Shown: piece by piece, positions 32,915-41,803 of the stretch | Layout: each line of letters opens with the position of its first letter | Numbering within the stretch: the first letter of the stretch is position 1 | Source: an uncultured Lachnospiraceae bacterium | GTDB lineage: Bacteria; Bacillota; Clostridia; Lachnospirales; Lachnospiraceae | NCBI GenBank assembly: GCA_910577785.1 | Contig: CAJTNT010000016.1 | Location: 1-64,000, forward strand | Length of the DNA: 64,000 bases | Direction: 5' to 3' | Notes under the pieces: generated by a model | Database searches by the model: none | What the model saw: the letters and a program-made list of their open reading frames with translations, nothing else | What the model was told of the DNA's origin: nothing | Position numbers and translations under genes: made by a program

Positions 32915-34042
32915 TCAGAACTCACGGATCACATCCAGCGCCGGCAGCGGCCTCCCATCATAGTCGAACAATGCCTGGTTCGCCCATTCGTTGCCGCAAG
33001 GGCCTGGATCCTTCAGGTATTTCAGGGAGGCCTCTGTGGCCCACCCGCTGCCTGGAAACGGAATCCATCCAGGCTCGCAGTAGAAAAAGCCCCTTCCGTG
33101 GCCGCCTGGCACCTTGGCAAGACGCCTCATAAAATCACTGATAAACTTGGCCTGGCCTTCCTTGGTGGCCGGGTAGTCCATACGGCTTGCCTGCCATGGC
33201 TTAATTGCCATACCTTTGCGCTCCGTGGGCGGCAGCTTCTCATATTCTGCATAGTCTTCCATCGTAAACGGCATAGCTACGCCGGTTACAATCATGTCTT
33301 TTCCATAGCGTTTTGCAAGGTCGTTCAGGTTGTACTGCAGGTCGGCCAGCGAGCCATGGCGGTACGGGAAATAGGACATCCCAATAATGTCAAATTCTTC
33401 TCCATCGTTGGCAAAATAATTGTCAAACCACTCCTGGTACATCTGATTGTTGCACCCATTATCCAAATGGAGTACGATGGGGATATCCTGTTCCATTGCC
33501 CGTACGGCACAGATGCCGGCATTTAAGAGCAGGGCAATCATCTCATAATCCGGCCATTTCCCATCCGGCCATAAAAGGCCGCCAGAGACGCCGCTCCCTA
33601 ACTGTATCATGCTCGGGAACACGCCCTTTTCCCGGAAAATACGCAGGACTGCCAGCGTGTAGTCATAGACTGCGTACTCTAAGCGCTTCCCAGTAAAATC
33701 ATACCAGGCTTTCGGCTTTACCTGCCTGTCTGCATCTGCCCAGAAATCGCTATAATGCAGGTTCAGCATCCATTCCATATTGCGATCGCGCACACGCCTT
33801 GCCATCTCCACGGTCTTGTCAATATCATTGGTTCCTGCGCCGTAAGGCTCCCCCTCCTTGGAATACGGGTTATTCCACAGGCGCAGGCGCACGGCATTCA
33901 TGCCATATCCCTGGAGAATCGACAGCAGGTTCCATTCTTCCCCATCCTTGTCATAGTAAACCGCCCCAAGTTTTTCCAATTCCAAAAATGTAGAAACATC
34001 CATCCCCTTGATAAACTGCCTTTTTTTCGTAATACTCTTCAT
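32915..34042 (-). CDS. GH53-like protein lacking both catalytic glutamates
   Basis: A 375-residue cytoplasmic protein (no signal peptide) with the glycoside hydrolase 53 scaffold of endo-beta-1,4-galactanases: GMDVSTFLELEKLG, VRLRLWNNPYSKEGEPYG, NLHYSDFWADADRQVKPKAW, EYAVYDYTLAVLR and the C-terminal FFYCEPGWIPFPGSGWA. The acid/base Glu normally in Q(V)GNE is missing: the sequence is MIQLGSGVSGGLLWP. The nucleophile Glu normally in (V)xETxYP is also missing: DMIVTGVAMPFT. Glycine occupies both places. The reading frame is intact with a good GGGGGAAGGG ribosome site. It follows the GH2 gene and is flanked by repeat copies. It may be a sugar-binding pseudoenzyme or use another mechanism. Confidence 0.85.
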   Translation of the reverse strand: MKSITKKRQFIKGMDVSTFLELEKLGAVYYDKDGEEWNLLSILQGYGMNAVRLRLWNNPYSKEGEPYGAGTNDIDKTVEMARRVRDRNMEWMLNLHYSDFWADADRQVKPKAWYDFTGKRLEYAVYDYTLAVLRIFREKGVFPSMIQLGSGVSGGLLWPDGKWPDYEMIALLLNAGICAVRAMEQDIPIVLHLDNGCNNQMYQEWFDNYFANDGEEFDIIGMSYFPYRHGSLADLQYNLNDLAKRYGKDMIVTGVAMPFTMEDYAEYEKLPPTERKGMAIKPWQASRMDYPATKEGQAKFISDFMRRLAKVPGGHGRGFFYCEPGWIPFPGSGWATEASLKYLKDPGPCGNEWANQALFDYDGRPLPALDVIREF

Positions 34043-34090
34043 CTTCCCTTCCCCCTTTACATGCGGCCAGTCGGCTTAATAGATAAGGAT

Positions 34091-34099
34091 AGTATAGCA
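34091..34099 (-). promoter_or_regulatory. Extended -10 element before the GH53-like gene
   Basis: Minus strand TGCTATACT, an extended -10 (TG-N-TATACT) without a clear -35, about 50 bases ahead of the start codon. It could give the gene its own transcript. Confidence 0.4.
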
Positions 34100-34157
34100 T
34101 AAAAACCTGTTTTTGGCTACTGTTAGCCCGCATATAGTAATAAAATCTATTCTTATT

Positions 34158-34305
34158 CGTTACTATTCACGGCCTGGGAGGCCGCTCATAATAACAATTT
34201 GGGGCGAGATTTAGAGTTTTGCTACGCAAAAATCGCCCCTCACTCCTGAATCATGTTCTCACGGAACACGCAGTTTGGCACGTTCCTGAAGCGCGAATAG
34301 TAACC
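34158..34305 (-). repeat. Palindromic interspersed repeat, copy C
   Basis: Same element as copies A and B, with ends CGTTACTATTCACGGC (34158-34173) and GCGAATAGTAAC (about 34293-34304). It fills most of the gap between the GH2 and GH53-like genes and has the same orientation as copy B. Confidence 0.85.
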
Positions 34306-34306
34306 C

Positions 34307-37300
34307 TTATCCTGTTATCCCCCGGAACTGGAAGCAAAAGCGCATGGGCCCGCTTACGTCTACCAGATATTCCGGGTGTACCTGGGACATCCAGCTGTCA
34401 TCCCCGCCGACCCCCATCTGCTGAGAAGATACGCGCACAACAGTATAATGCACCTGCGGCAGTTCATAGGGATGCATCGCACACTCTATCTCATGGGGCG
34501 TATAGGGCAGTGCGGAAAAGTTCATGCCCTCCCCGCAGAATAGCATACCTCTCCCCTGGCTGTCGGTAATTTTGGCCCAGCGCACGTCCGTCTTATTGCC
34601 GCACTCCTGTGGCACCAGGTATTTTGCCATATTATCTGCAACCTTATTACGGTAAACCCCCAGCTTCGCCCCATGCTTCCTGTCCGCATAAGTCTCCTGC
34701 GGGCCATTCCCATACCATTCCACATTCTCATAATCTGCATTAAATTTGAACAGCAGGCCAAATTCTGGCATGTCCCCAAGCTCCTTCACCGGCTCATAGG
34801 CCAGGGATACTGCAATGCGCCCATCCCCGAACACCTCATAGGACAGGCTGCATTTACTGAGGGGCGTGGTTGGCATTTGGTAAAAATAGGTAACGGTTAC
34901 GCTATGCTCCCCAATCTCAAGCACAGGATTTTCCTCTGCTTCATCATCTTGCCTAAGATACATGCTGGCGATCTTCCATTGGGCATACCGCCCCATCATA
35001 TCGCTGCCATAGTCATTGTCTACCGGCGCCCGCCAGAAATTTGGCATGGGAATCTTCTCAATCATCTCCCTGCCGCCGTAGCGATAAGATACCAGGCCAT
35101 ATTTCAGCTTACTGAACAGGCAGGAAAAATTCTGCCCGCGCACCCCGATATTCAGCTTGCCCTGGATCACGGAAATCTCCTCTGGCGCAACATTCCCTGC
35201 TGCGGCACATATCCCAGGAATATTACCTATATTCTCAGCTGCGGCGCATATCCCAGGAATACCGCCTGCCACCTGGAATACGCCCTGGCCGAAAGCAACC
35301 TCATGGCCTGCCGGCGCCCAGGCGGTATCTTCCTTTAGGCGGAAAGAGACGGTAATGGCATATTCCCCTGGGACGTCTGGCAGCTGGACAGGAAGCTGGT
35401 AGGCGGCTTCTGACAATGGCTCCACGGAAGTGGCAAGGGGCGCCTGGCACAGCAGCTTTCCTTCCTGCTCCAGAAGGACTACGCAGGCAAAGCTGTCGGT
35501 ATTGACAAACAAGTTTTTATTTTTTATCCATACCTCCCCTTCAGAAACCTTGGCAGAGATATTCTGGTAATTGAATTTTACCTCCTGCATCTTCGGGGAT
35601 GCATCCCGTTCCCCACCATAGGCAATCCCATTTCCGCTGAAATTGTAGTCGCAGGGGCGTTCGCCAAAATCACCGCCGTATGCCTGGAATTTCTGCCCAT
35701 AGCGGTCTTTTTTCTCGATCGACTGGTCAATGTAATCCCAGATAAAGCCGCCCTGGTACAGGGGCTCCACGTCCGTCAGATCCGTATATTTATGCATTGC
35801 CCCGCAGGAATTGCCCATCGCATGGGTATATTCACAGCAGATAAAGGGCTTGCGCCTGTCCTTTGCCAGGAATTCCTTGATGCTTTCTACCGATGGGTAC
35901 ATCTGGCTTTCCATATCACTGCTGCCGTTGTAGCGGCGGTCATGGAATATCCCTTCATAATGCACCAGCCTGGTATCGTCCAGTTCACGGAAACGCTGGG
36001 ACATCTCGTAAATCACCTTCCCGCCGAAAGACTCGTTCCCGCAGGACCAGATGACAACCGAAGGGTGGTTCTTGTCCCTTTGGTAACAGGAATTGACGCG
36101 GTCTAAGAGCATTGGCTGCCACTCCTCCCTGTCCCCTGGAACTGCCGTTTCCACACCGGCCTTCCCCTCCCGCACCAGGGGATCCCATGCCCCATGGCTC
36201 TCCATATTATTCTCGTCAATCATGTAAAGGCCATACTGGTCGCAGAGCGCATAAATACGGGAATCATTGGGGTAATGGCTGGTACGGATGGCATTGATAT
36301 TATTACGCTTCATCGTCAGGATATCCTGCAGGATTTCCTCATCACTCACGGCACGGCCTGTCCGGGAGCTAAATTCATGGCGGTTTACGCCCTTGAAGAC
36401 AATGCGCTTGCCATTGAGGCACATCAGGCCGCCATCAGGCCCAAACGGCATCATCTCAAACCGCCGGAAACCCACCATCTGGGAAATCACTTCCACCGTC
36501 TCCCCCTCCTGATTCTGTACTTCCAGCAGCAGCTGATACAGGTTCGGCTCTTCCGCGCTCCAAAGGGCAGGATGCTCCACAAGAACTGAAACCGTAACTT
36601 CCTCTCCCAAATCCGCCTCAGCCTGCACCACAGCTTTATCCCCATCCTTCAGTTCCATCGAAACGCTGCCTGTGCCAGTTCCCTTTAGGCAGACTTCCAA
36701 CACTGCATCCTGATAAGCATCATCCAACAGGGTTTTGATGCGGATATCTTCAATATGCACTTCCGGCCTGGTATAAAGGTAAACGCTACGGTAAATACCA
36801 GAAAAACGGAAGAAATCCTGATCCTCACACCAGCTCCCCGCCGTCCACTTGAACACCTGGACAGCCAATTTATTCTCCCCTTCCTCCAGGAATGGCGTCA
36901 GCTCAAATTCCGAAGGCGTAAAGCTGTCCTCGCTATACCCCACATAATGCCCGTTCAGCCACAGCGCCATGCCGCTTTCCACACCCTGGAAGGAAATATA
37001 GAGGGGCTTCCCTTGCATATGGGCAGGAACCCTGAAATATTTCACATAGCTGGCAACAGGGTTGAATTGCGTTGGGATTTCCCCTGGCTCTATCTGCTCA
37101 TGGCCATCCCATGGATACTGCACATTTACATACTGCGGCACATCATAGCCCTCCATCTGGATGTGTGCCGGAACCTTGATGTCCTCCCAGGACTTGCAGC
37201 CATAATCCACCACCTCAAATCCATGGGGCGCGACAAGGTAATTGCGGGCATAGGCAAACTTCCACAGCCCATCCAGGGAATAGCGGAAACTGCTTATTCC

Positions 37301-37411
37301 GCGCTCCATTTCCTCCACCGAAGCGTAACAGACATGATCTGAATGCGCTTCTATCCTGTTTTCTGCAAATACTAGGGGATCCTTTACTTTCCCATAATCA
37401 AACTGCCGCAT
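34307..37411 (-). CDS. Beta-galactosidase, glycoside hydrolase family 2 (LacZ type)
   Basis: A 1034-residue cytoplasmic enzyme with the full LacZ layout: jelly-roll domain, Ig-like domain, catalytic barrel, second Ig-like domain and the C-terminal beta-sandwich. The acid/base Glu is in VVIWSCGNESFGG (~455-467) and the nucleophile Glu in PFICCEYTHAMGNSCG (~526-541). GVNRHEFSSRTGRAVSDEEI is also typical. It splits terminal beta-galactosyl residues from imported oligosaccharides. A short in-frame duplication (IPGICAAA twice) lies in a linker near residue 730. GGAGGTAAG precedes the ATG; an AT-rich leader with a TACAAT -10 lies upstream. It follows the sugar ABC genes. Confidence 0.96.
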   Translation of the reverse strand: MRQFDYGKVKDPLVFAENRIEAHSDHVCYASVEEMERGISSFRYSLDGLWKFAYARNYLVAPHGFEVVDYGCKSWEDIKVPAHIQMEGYDVPQYVNVQYPWDGHEQIEPGEIPTQFNPVASYVKYFRVPAHMQGKPLYISFQGVESGMALWLNGHYVGYSEDSFTPSEFELTPFLEEGENKLAVQVFKWTAGSWCEDQDFFRFSGIYRSVYLYTRPEVHIEDIRIKTLLDDAYQDAVLEVCLKGTGTGSVSMELKDGDKAVVQAEADLGEEVTVSVLVEHPALWSAEEPNLYQLLLEVQNQEGETVEVISQMVGFRRFEMMPFGPDGGLMCLNGKRIVFKGVNRHEFSSRTGRAVSDEEILQDILTMKRNNINAIRTSHYPNDSRIYALCDQYGLYMIDENNMESHGAWDPLVREGKAGVETAVPGDREEWQPMLLDRVNSCYQRDKNHPSVVIWSCGNESFGGKVIYEMSQRFRELDDTRLVHYEGIFHDRRYNGSSDMESQMYPSVESIKEFLAKDRRKPFICCEYTHAMGNSCGAMHKYTDLTDVEPLYQGGFIWDYIDQSIEKKDRYGQKFQAYGGDFGERPCDYNFSGNGIAYGGERDASPKMQEVKFNYQNISAKVSEGEVWIKNKNLFVNTDSFACVVLLEQEGKLLCQAPLATSVEPLSEAAYQLPVQLPDVPGEYAITVSFRLKEDTAWAPAGHEVAFGQGVFQVAGGIPGICAAAENIGNIPGICAAAGNVAPEEISVIQGKLNIGVRGQNFSCLFSKLKYGLVSYRYGGREMIEKIPMPNFWRAPVDNDYGSDMMGRYAQWKIASMYLRQDDEAEENPVLEIGEHSVTVTYFYQMPTTPLSKCSLSYEVFGDGRIAVSLAYEPVKELGDMPEFGLLFKFNADYENVEWYGNGPQETYADRKHGAKLGVYRNKVADNMAKYLVPQECGNKTDVRWAKITDSQGRGMLFCGEGMNFSALPYTPHEIECAMHPYELPQVHYTVVRVSSQQMGVGGDDSWMSQVHPEYLVDVSGPMRFCFQFRGITG

Positions 37412-37562
37412 TTTCTTACCTCCATATCACAAATTAAATCTTAATATAATTTAATTAACATTGTAGCAAATCTAACTATTATCCATAAAAACCAAAATCC
37501 GTACTCAAAAATCTAATTTACATTAAATTTTTTCATCATTTGACATCCGATCCGCTGGCAAA

Positions 37563-37638
37563 ACAAAAGCGTGCCTGGCAATCATTTCCTGCAAAATGTA
37601 CTTCCCACAAACAGCAGGAGTGACTCACCAAACACGCT
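37563..37638 (-). terminator. Possible terminator or attenuator after the sugar permease genes
   Basis: On the minus strand AGCGTG pairs with CACGCT around an inner TCCTGC/GCAGGA stem, followed by TTTGTTTTG. It could reduce read-through into the GH2 gene. Confidence 0.45.
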
Positions 37639-37709
37639 CCGAACGGCAATGCATTTCAATTGCCTAATATTCAATTATGTGTAACAAACCGGCATCTTAT
37701 GCCCTCTTA

Positions 37710-38522
37710 TTATTTTACTGCGCCTGTAATACCTTCTGCAAAGCTCTTCTGCAGCAGGAAGAAAATGATAACCGTTGGCAAACTGCAAAGCAGAACGGCT
37801 AACATCAGCACACCATAGTCTGTTACATAACCCTCTGTCAGGTTCGCAACCAGCATAGGCATGGTAAGGCTGTCCTCTCCCTGCATAATAACCTTTGGCC
37901 ACAAATAATTATTCCAGGCATTCATAAAAGTAATCGTCATAGCTGCCGCATAGGTGGATTTCATCGTGGGGACAAACATGCGGAAAAATATCTGCACTTC
38001 GTTCAGCCCGTCAATCCTGGCCGCCTCAATAATGTCAATCGGAAATGCCCTCGCATTCTGCCGGAACATCATGATTAGGAATGGCGTGGAAATTGTCGGC
38101 AAAATAAAACCAAGGGTCGTATTCTGCAGATTTACTGCCGTGAACATACGGAACAACGGAATCATCGTTGCAACAAACGGAACCATCATTCCAAGAAGCA
38201 GGATCGAGAATACAAAATCCTTATGCTTATCATGGTAAATCTCAAAGCCATAGCCAGCCAAGGAACAGATTACCAATGCACACAGCGTCAAAATAACTGC
38301 AAATTTGAATGAATTGAACATTGCAAGCTTCACATTTTGCTGTGCAAATAAAGCCTTCCAGTTTTCTATAAAGTTCGTACCTGGAAGCATCCTTCCCCTG
38401 CTGACATCCACACTTTTATTCGTGGAGGCCATAAGCATCCAATAAAGCGGAAATACAGATATCAGGGATACGATTGTCAATACAATATACATTAATACAC
38501 GGAATCTCTTCGTCTTAGTCAC
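37710..38522 (-). CDS. Carbohydrate ABC transporter permease (MalG/GanQ type)
   Basis: About 270 residues with six predicted membrane helices and the ATPase-docking EAA loop EAARIDGLNEVQIFFRMFVP. It belongs to the CUT1 family of sugar importers. The start is a GTG; 38522 was chosen because AGGTGA stands five bases upstream, though another GTG at 38531 is possible. It overlaps the preceding permease gene. No MsiK-like ATPase is in the locus, so a shared ATPase encoded elsewhere is expected. Confidence 0.93.
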   Translation of the reverse strand: MTKTKRFRVLMYIVLTIVSLISVFPLYWMLMASTNKSVDVSRGRMLPGTNFIENWKALFAQQNVKLAMFNSFKFAVILTLCALVICSLAGYGFEIYHDKHKDFVFSILLLGMMVPFVATMIPLFRMFTAVNLQNTTLGFILPTISTPFLIMMFRQNARAFPIDIIEAARIDGLNEVQIFFRMFVPTMKSTYAAAMTITFMNAWNNYLWPKVIMQGEDSLTMPMLVANLTEGYVTDYGVLMLAVLLCSLPTVIIFFLLQKSFAEGITGAVK

Positions 38523-39420
38523 GCTTATCACCTACTTTCATCTGTATGAATGCCAGAATAGCCACGATAATAAAGATCAAGAACGACATAGCCGAAGCAT
38601 AGCCAAAGGTTGGCACAAACTTGAATACCGTGTCATAGATATAATGAGACATCGTCAAAGTTGTCTGGCCTGGCCCGCCCTTTGTCAAGTTCACAGATTC
38701 ATCAAACAGCTGCAGCGTACCATTGGTAGACATAATTGCTGTCATTACGATGGTCGGCTTCAGCAACGGTACTGTAATCTTGAAGAACGTCTGCATAGGG
38801 CTTGCCCCGTCAATCTTTGCAGCTTCATAAACAGAATATTCTATATTTTGTAATCCGGCAAGGTAGAATACCATATTATAGCCGGTCCATCTCCATACCA
38901 AAGCGATAATAATCACGACTTTTGCGCTGAACGCATTACCCAGGAAATTATATCCCTTATCCAGGATTCCGAGATTAATCAAAACAGAATTGATAAACCC
39001 ATCCACTCCGAACAGAGAACGGAAGATAATAGCATAAGAAACCAATGATGTTGCACAGGGAAGGAAAATCGCCGTACGGAAGATGCCCTTGCCCCGCAGA
39101 TCCTTATTATTCAACATCTGTGCCAGCATCAATGCCAGAACCAGCATGATGGGCACCTGGATAATCAGATACAGGAATGTATTCCCCAAGGACGTCATAA
39201 AGACCTTGTCTTTAAACATCCTGATATAGTTCGTAAGGCCGCCAAATTCTAAGTTATTTGCTTTTCCTGTCTGGAATGACAGGATAAGAGCCTGGATCAT
39301 CGGCCAAAAGCTCATGATCGCAATCATAATAGTAGCTGGCGCCAAAAATGCCCAACCAGTCAGATTATGCCTTTTCTCCAACGACATTTTTCTTTTTTTG
39401 GGTCCATTTGCCTCGCTCAC
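38515..39420 (-). CDS. Carbohydrate ABC transporter permease (MalF/GanP type)
   Basis: A 301-residue CUT1 permease with six helices and the EAA loop EAAKIDGASPMQTFFKITVP. The N-terminus (GPKKRKMSLEKRHNLTGWAF) is short and basic as usual for Gram-positive oligosaccharide permeases. Start codon GTG after AAAGGGGG. Together with its overlapping partner and the upstream binding protein it forms the importer of the galactan locus. Confidence 0.93.
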   Translation of the reverse strand: MSEANGPKKRKMSLEKRHNLTGWAFLAPATIMIAIMSFWPMIQALILSFQTGKANNLEFGGLTNYIRMFKDKVFMTSLGNTFLYLIIQVPIMLVLALMLAQMLNNKDLRGKGIFRTAIFLPCATSLVSYAIIFRSLFGVDGFINSVLINLGILDKGYNFLGNAFSAKVVIIIALVWRWTGYNMVFYLAGLQNIEYSVYEAAKIDGASPMQTFFKITVPLLKPTIVMTAIMSTNGTLQLFDESVNLTKGGPGQTTLTMSHYIYDTVFKFVPTFGYASAMSFLIFIIVAILAFIQMKVGDKRD

Positions 39421-39441
39421 ATCTGTGTCCCCCTTTACTTT

Positions 39442-39479
39442 CAGCTGGGGACAGCCAGCGCCGACTGCCCCCTAAGCTG
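39442..39479 (-). promoter_or_regulatory. Intra-operon stem-loop after the binding-protein gene
   Basis: CAGCTGGGGACAG (39442-39454) pairs with CTGCCCCCTAAGCTG (39465-39479) with a small bulge. No T-run follows. Such hairpins after a binding-protein gene commonly protect its mRNA and raise its level over the permeases. Confidence 0.6.
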
Positions 39480-39506
39480 TTTTTAATCAATATAATTTTT
39501 GCCAGA

Positions 39507-40949
39507 CTATTCCTGCATCGTAAATTCTACCTGCTCCTGAGCAGCCTTGATCTCGTCTTCAATGCTACCGCCGCCAATTACGTTCTGCATTGCGGTAGCA
39601 ATATAGTTACGTGCCTCATAATAGAATACGCCTGTGTTGTTGCTCGGTGTCTTACCAGCGAACTCAACGATCTTGGCAAATACAGCATCTCCGCCGTAGA
39701 ACTCAGCCGGCTCATTGTAAACATCGGAATCACCTGCTGGCAGGTATGTAGCGATAGCTGCAGATGACGGAAGGATTGTCTCATAGAACGGAACGCTTCC
39801 AGCAAATGTGCTTGCCAGGAAATCCTTGGCCAGATCCGGGTTCTTGCAGTTGCTGGTTATGCACCAGGAAGAACCGCCGTTGTTGGAGTAGTTGGTAGCA
39901 TTGTCAATGCCTGCAAGGCTTGGCATATTGGTGATGCCCCATTTTCCGCTCTGGTCTTCTGCCGTCTGGATAGAAGCCATAATCCAGCATCCATTGATGG
40001 TGCCTGCTACAGTCTCGTTGGTAAGGGTTGCAACATACTGATCCCAGTCATTTACTTCAATTAACACACCTGCGTCAACCAAAGCCTTATATGTCTCCAT
40101 AACCTTCTTCAGTTCAGCATTGTCAACCATTGCCGGTTTTCCTTCATCATTAAACAGGGATGCGCCGCAGGACTGCATCATCATCATGATAACGTCAGAC
40201 TCGCCTGCCTGGCAGGAAAGTAACGGTTTACCTGTCTTCTCAAGAACAACCTTTCCTTTTTCAATGTACTCGTCCCATGTGATGTCCGTGAAGTCATCAA
40301 TCGTAAATCCTGCTTCTTTCAGTACGTCCGTCCTGTAAGCCGCTACCACAGCGCCGTTATCAAACGGAACGCCATAGTTCTTGCCATCAATTACAGAGTA
40401 AGCTGTCTTAGCTTCTGCAAACTGTGAAAAATCAATGCCGCTGTCTGTCAGATCCATAAATGCGTCCGGATAAGAAATTACATTCTTCTGGAACGCATTA
40501 TCCTGCATCAGGAAGATATCTGGCAATGTGTCATAGTTATTGCTGGTTGCTGCCGTAGTAAGCTTGGTCTGGATATCATCCCAAGGCGTCTCCACTACGT
40601 CAATGTTGAAATCTGGATGGTCTGCCTGGTATACCTTGGCTGCCTCTTCCATCGCATACATGTTGAACGCCGGATCCCAGCACCATACGGTTAAGGAATT
40701 GCCGCCTTCAGCAGTGCCGCCTTCAGCAGTGCCGCCTTCTTCACCGCCTTCTTCCTCTGACGGAGTATCTGTTTCACCCTCTGCTGGAGCAGGGTCTGTT
40801 TCATCAGTCCCTGCGTTATTTCCCTCATCTGCGTTCTGGTTTGCATCAGAGTTAGCATCACCGCCGCTGTTATTTCCTCCGCCACAGCCAGTCAACATTG
40901 TTGCGGACATTGCTACGCAGAGCAATGTAGCTAAGATTTTTTTCTTCAT
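39507..40949 (-). CDS. Sugar ABC transporter substrate-binding lipoprotein
   Basis: A 480-residue binding protein. A lipoprotein signal (MKKKILATLLCVAMSATMLT then Gly-Cys, lipobox LTGC) is followed by a ~60-residue acidic linker with a small GGTAEGGTAEGG duplication, then a type I (MalE-like) fold starting at SLTVWCWDPAFNMYAMEE. The opening residues and PDIFLMQDNAF, YGVPFDNGAVVAAYR blocks are typical of CUT1 binding proteins. Galacto-oligosaccharide is the likely ligand from context. GGGAGGGAAC precedes the ATG. It heads the operon, about 300 bases downstream of its promoter. Confidence 0.94.
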   Translation of the reverse strand: MKKKILATLLCVAMSATMLTGCGGGNNSGGDANSDANQNADEGNNAGTDETDPAPAEGETDTPSEEEGGEEGGTAEGGTAEGGNSLTVWCWDPAFNMYAMEEAAKVYQADHPDFNIDVVETPWDDIQTKLTTAATSNNYDTLPDIFLMQDNAFQKNVISYPDAFMDLTDSGIDFSQFAEAKTAYSVIDGKNYGVPFDNGAVVAAYRTDVLKEAGFTIDDFTDITWDEYIEKGKVVLEKTGKPLLSCQAGESDVIMMMMQSCGASLFNDEGKPAMVDNAELKKVMETYKALVDAGVLIEVNDWDQYVATLTNETVAGTINGCWIMASIQTAEDQSGKWGITNMPSLAGIDNATNYSNNGGSSWCITSNCKNPDLAKDFLASTFAGSVPFYETILPSSAAIATYLPAGDSDVYNEPAEFYGGDAVFAKIVEFAGKTPSNNTGVFYYEARNYIATAMQNVIGGGSIEDEIKAAQEQVEFTMQE

Positions 40950-41227
40950 AGTTTGTTCCCTCCCATTTTAAAATACGTTTGATTGTGTCAGTGCATGAGT
41001 TAACCCTGCAGGCCTTCTCCCATCTTCCCATTTTCCTACAGAAAGCAGAAACTGCTGGCATCTATAGGCCGCTGCCGCGCCCTATTCAGTTCCCTGCCTT
41101 CCCAGGCGTGCGGGCATGCTGCCAGGCGGAAAGCCCCGTCCTGCGCTTGCCAGTGCCCCTCCTAATCGGCATCCTCTGGAAATTCTGGGAATCCCCTGCC
41201 CCATACACTTGGGTAACACCGCGCATC

Positions 41228-41239
41228 CCTTGCGCAATC
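41228..41239. promoter_or_regulatory. Candidate LacI-family operator at the galactan promoter
   Basis: The palindrome TTGCGCAA (41230-41237) with a central CG, as in LacI-family operators, lies about 15-20 bases downstream of the -10, where a bound repressor would block transcription. Confidence 0.4.
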
Positions 41240-41256
41240 GGTTGCCCCATGAACTT

Positions 41257-41285
41257 AGTTTACCAGAAAGATTACTTCTTGTCAA
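41257..41285 (-). promoter_or_regulatory. Promoter of the sugar-uptake operon
   Basis: Minus strand TTGACA (41280-41285), 17-base spacer, TAAACT (41257-41262): a near-consensus promoter. The ~300-base leader before the binding-protein gene shows nothing else recognisable. Confidence 0.75.
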
Positions 41286-41441
41286 TGTAAACACCTTCCA
41301 GTTTTTTCTACTATTTTTTGTACATTCTGTCCAATAGCTTTTCGTCATTATCACTATTTTTTTGCCGACACAAAATGTTTTTTTAATTAATATCATACAT
41401 ATTTTTTCTATTCTCTGCTTTTTTTCTCCTTTTTTAGACAT

Positions 41442-41468
41442 AAAAAGCCCCATAAATTGGGACTTTTT
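41442..41468 (-). terminator. Terminator-like hairpin between the LacI gene and the sugar operon
   Basis: AAAAAGYCCC arms (one G-U pair) with a 7-base loop, followed by T on both strands. It probably ends the LacI-family transcript, although it lies about 335 bases beyond that stop codon. Confidence 0.6.
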
Positions 41469-41481
41469 GTAGACTGCTCTA

Positions 41482-41789
41482 TTTACTGAATGATTGGTAA
41501 ATTTCACAACAAAATTTACTAACATTTCTGGGTATATTTAGTAATCCTTCCTTCTTGCAGCAACTCAAAAAAAGATAGCTTCTCTGTGTTTCCTTAATTT
41601 CCAATCTTTTTCTCTGCTTCTGCCTTCTTCGGTCTCTTTGAAAGACGTTTTGTCCTTTTTTCTGTTTTCCTCGCCCGAGCGCTAGTTATATTCCTTCTCT
41701 TTTACTAAATATACTGTCCTTACATTTACTATTCAGGACATTTTCCGCGCGATGTGCGCCGGCATCGGAAGATTCTATTTTTAGTAAAC
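41482..41789. promoter_or_regulatory. Cluster of TTTACTAA/TTAGTAAA boxes
   Basis: Boxes at 41515-41522, 41536-41545 (ATTTAGTAAT), 41700-41711 (TTTTACTAAATA), 41725-41732 and 41778-41789 (TTTTAGTAAAC), plus weaker ones at 41482 and 41494, lie in this AT-rich stretch between the LacI gene and the sugar operon. The same dyad stands upstream of the promoter at 20312-20340. Chance occurrence of some copies in AT-rich DNA cannot be excluded. Confidence 0.45.
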
Positions 41790-41803
41790 GAAAAGATGCT
41801 CTC

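Noticed and set aside
41082..41525. 147-codon minus-strand frame upstream of the sugar-binding-protein gene
   Set aside because: It spans the terminator-like hairpin and the predicted promoter and operator, has AT-rich noise composition and no motif.
40950..41803. Possible riboswitch in the long region before the sugar operon
   Set aside because: No known aptamer core was recognised; promoter, operator-like and terminator-like signals account for the visible structure.
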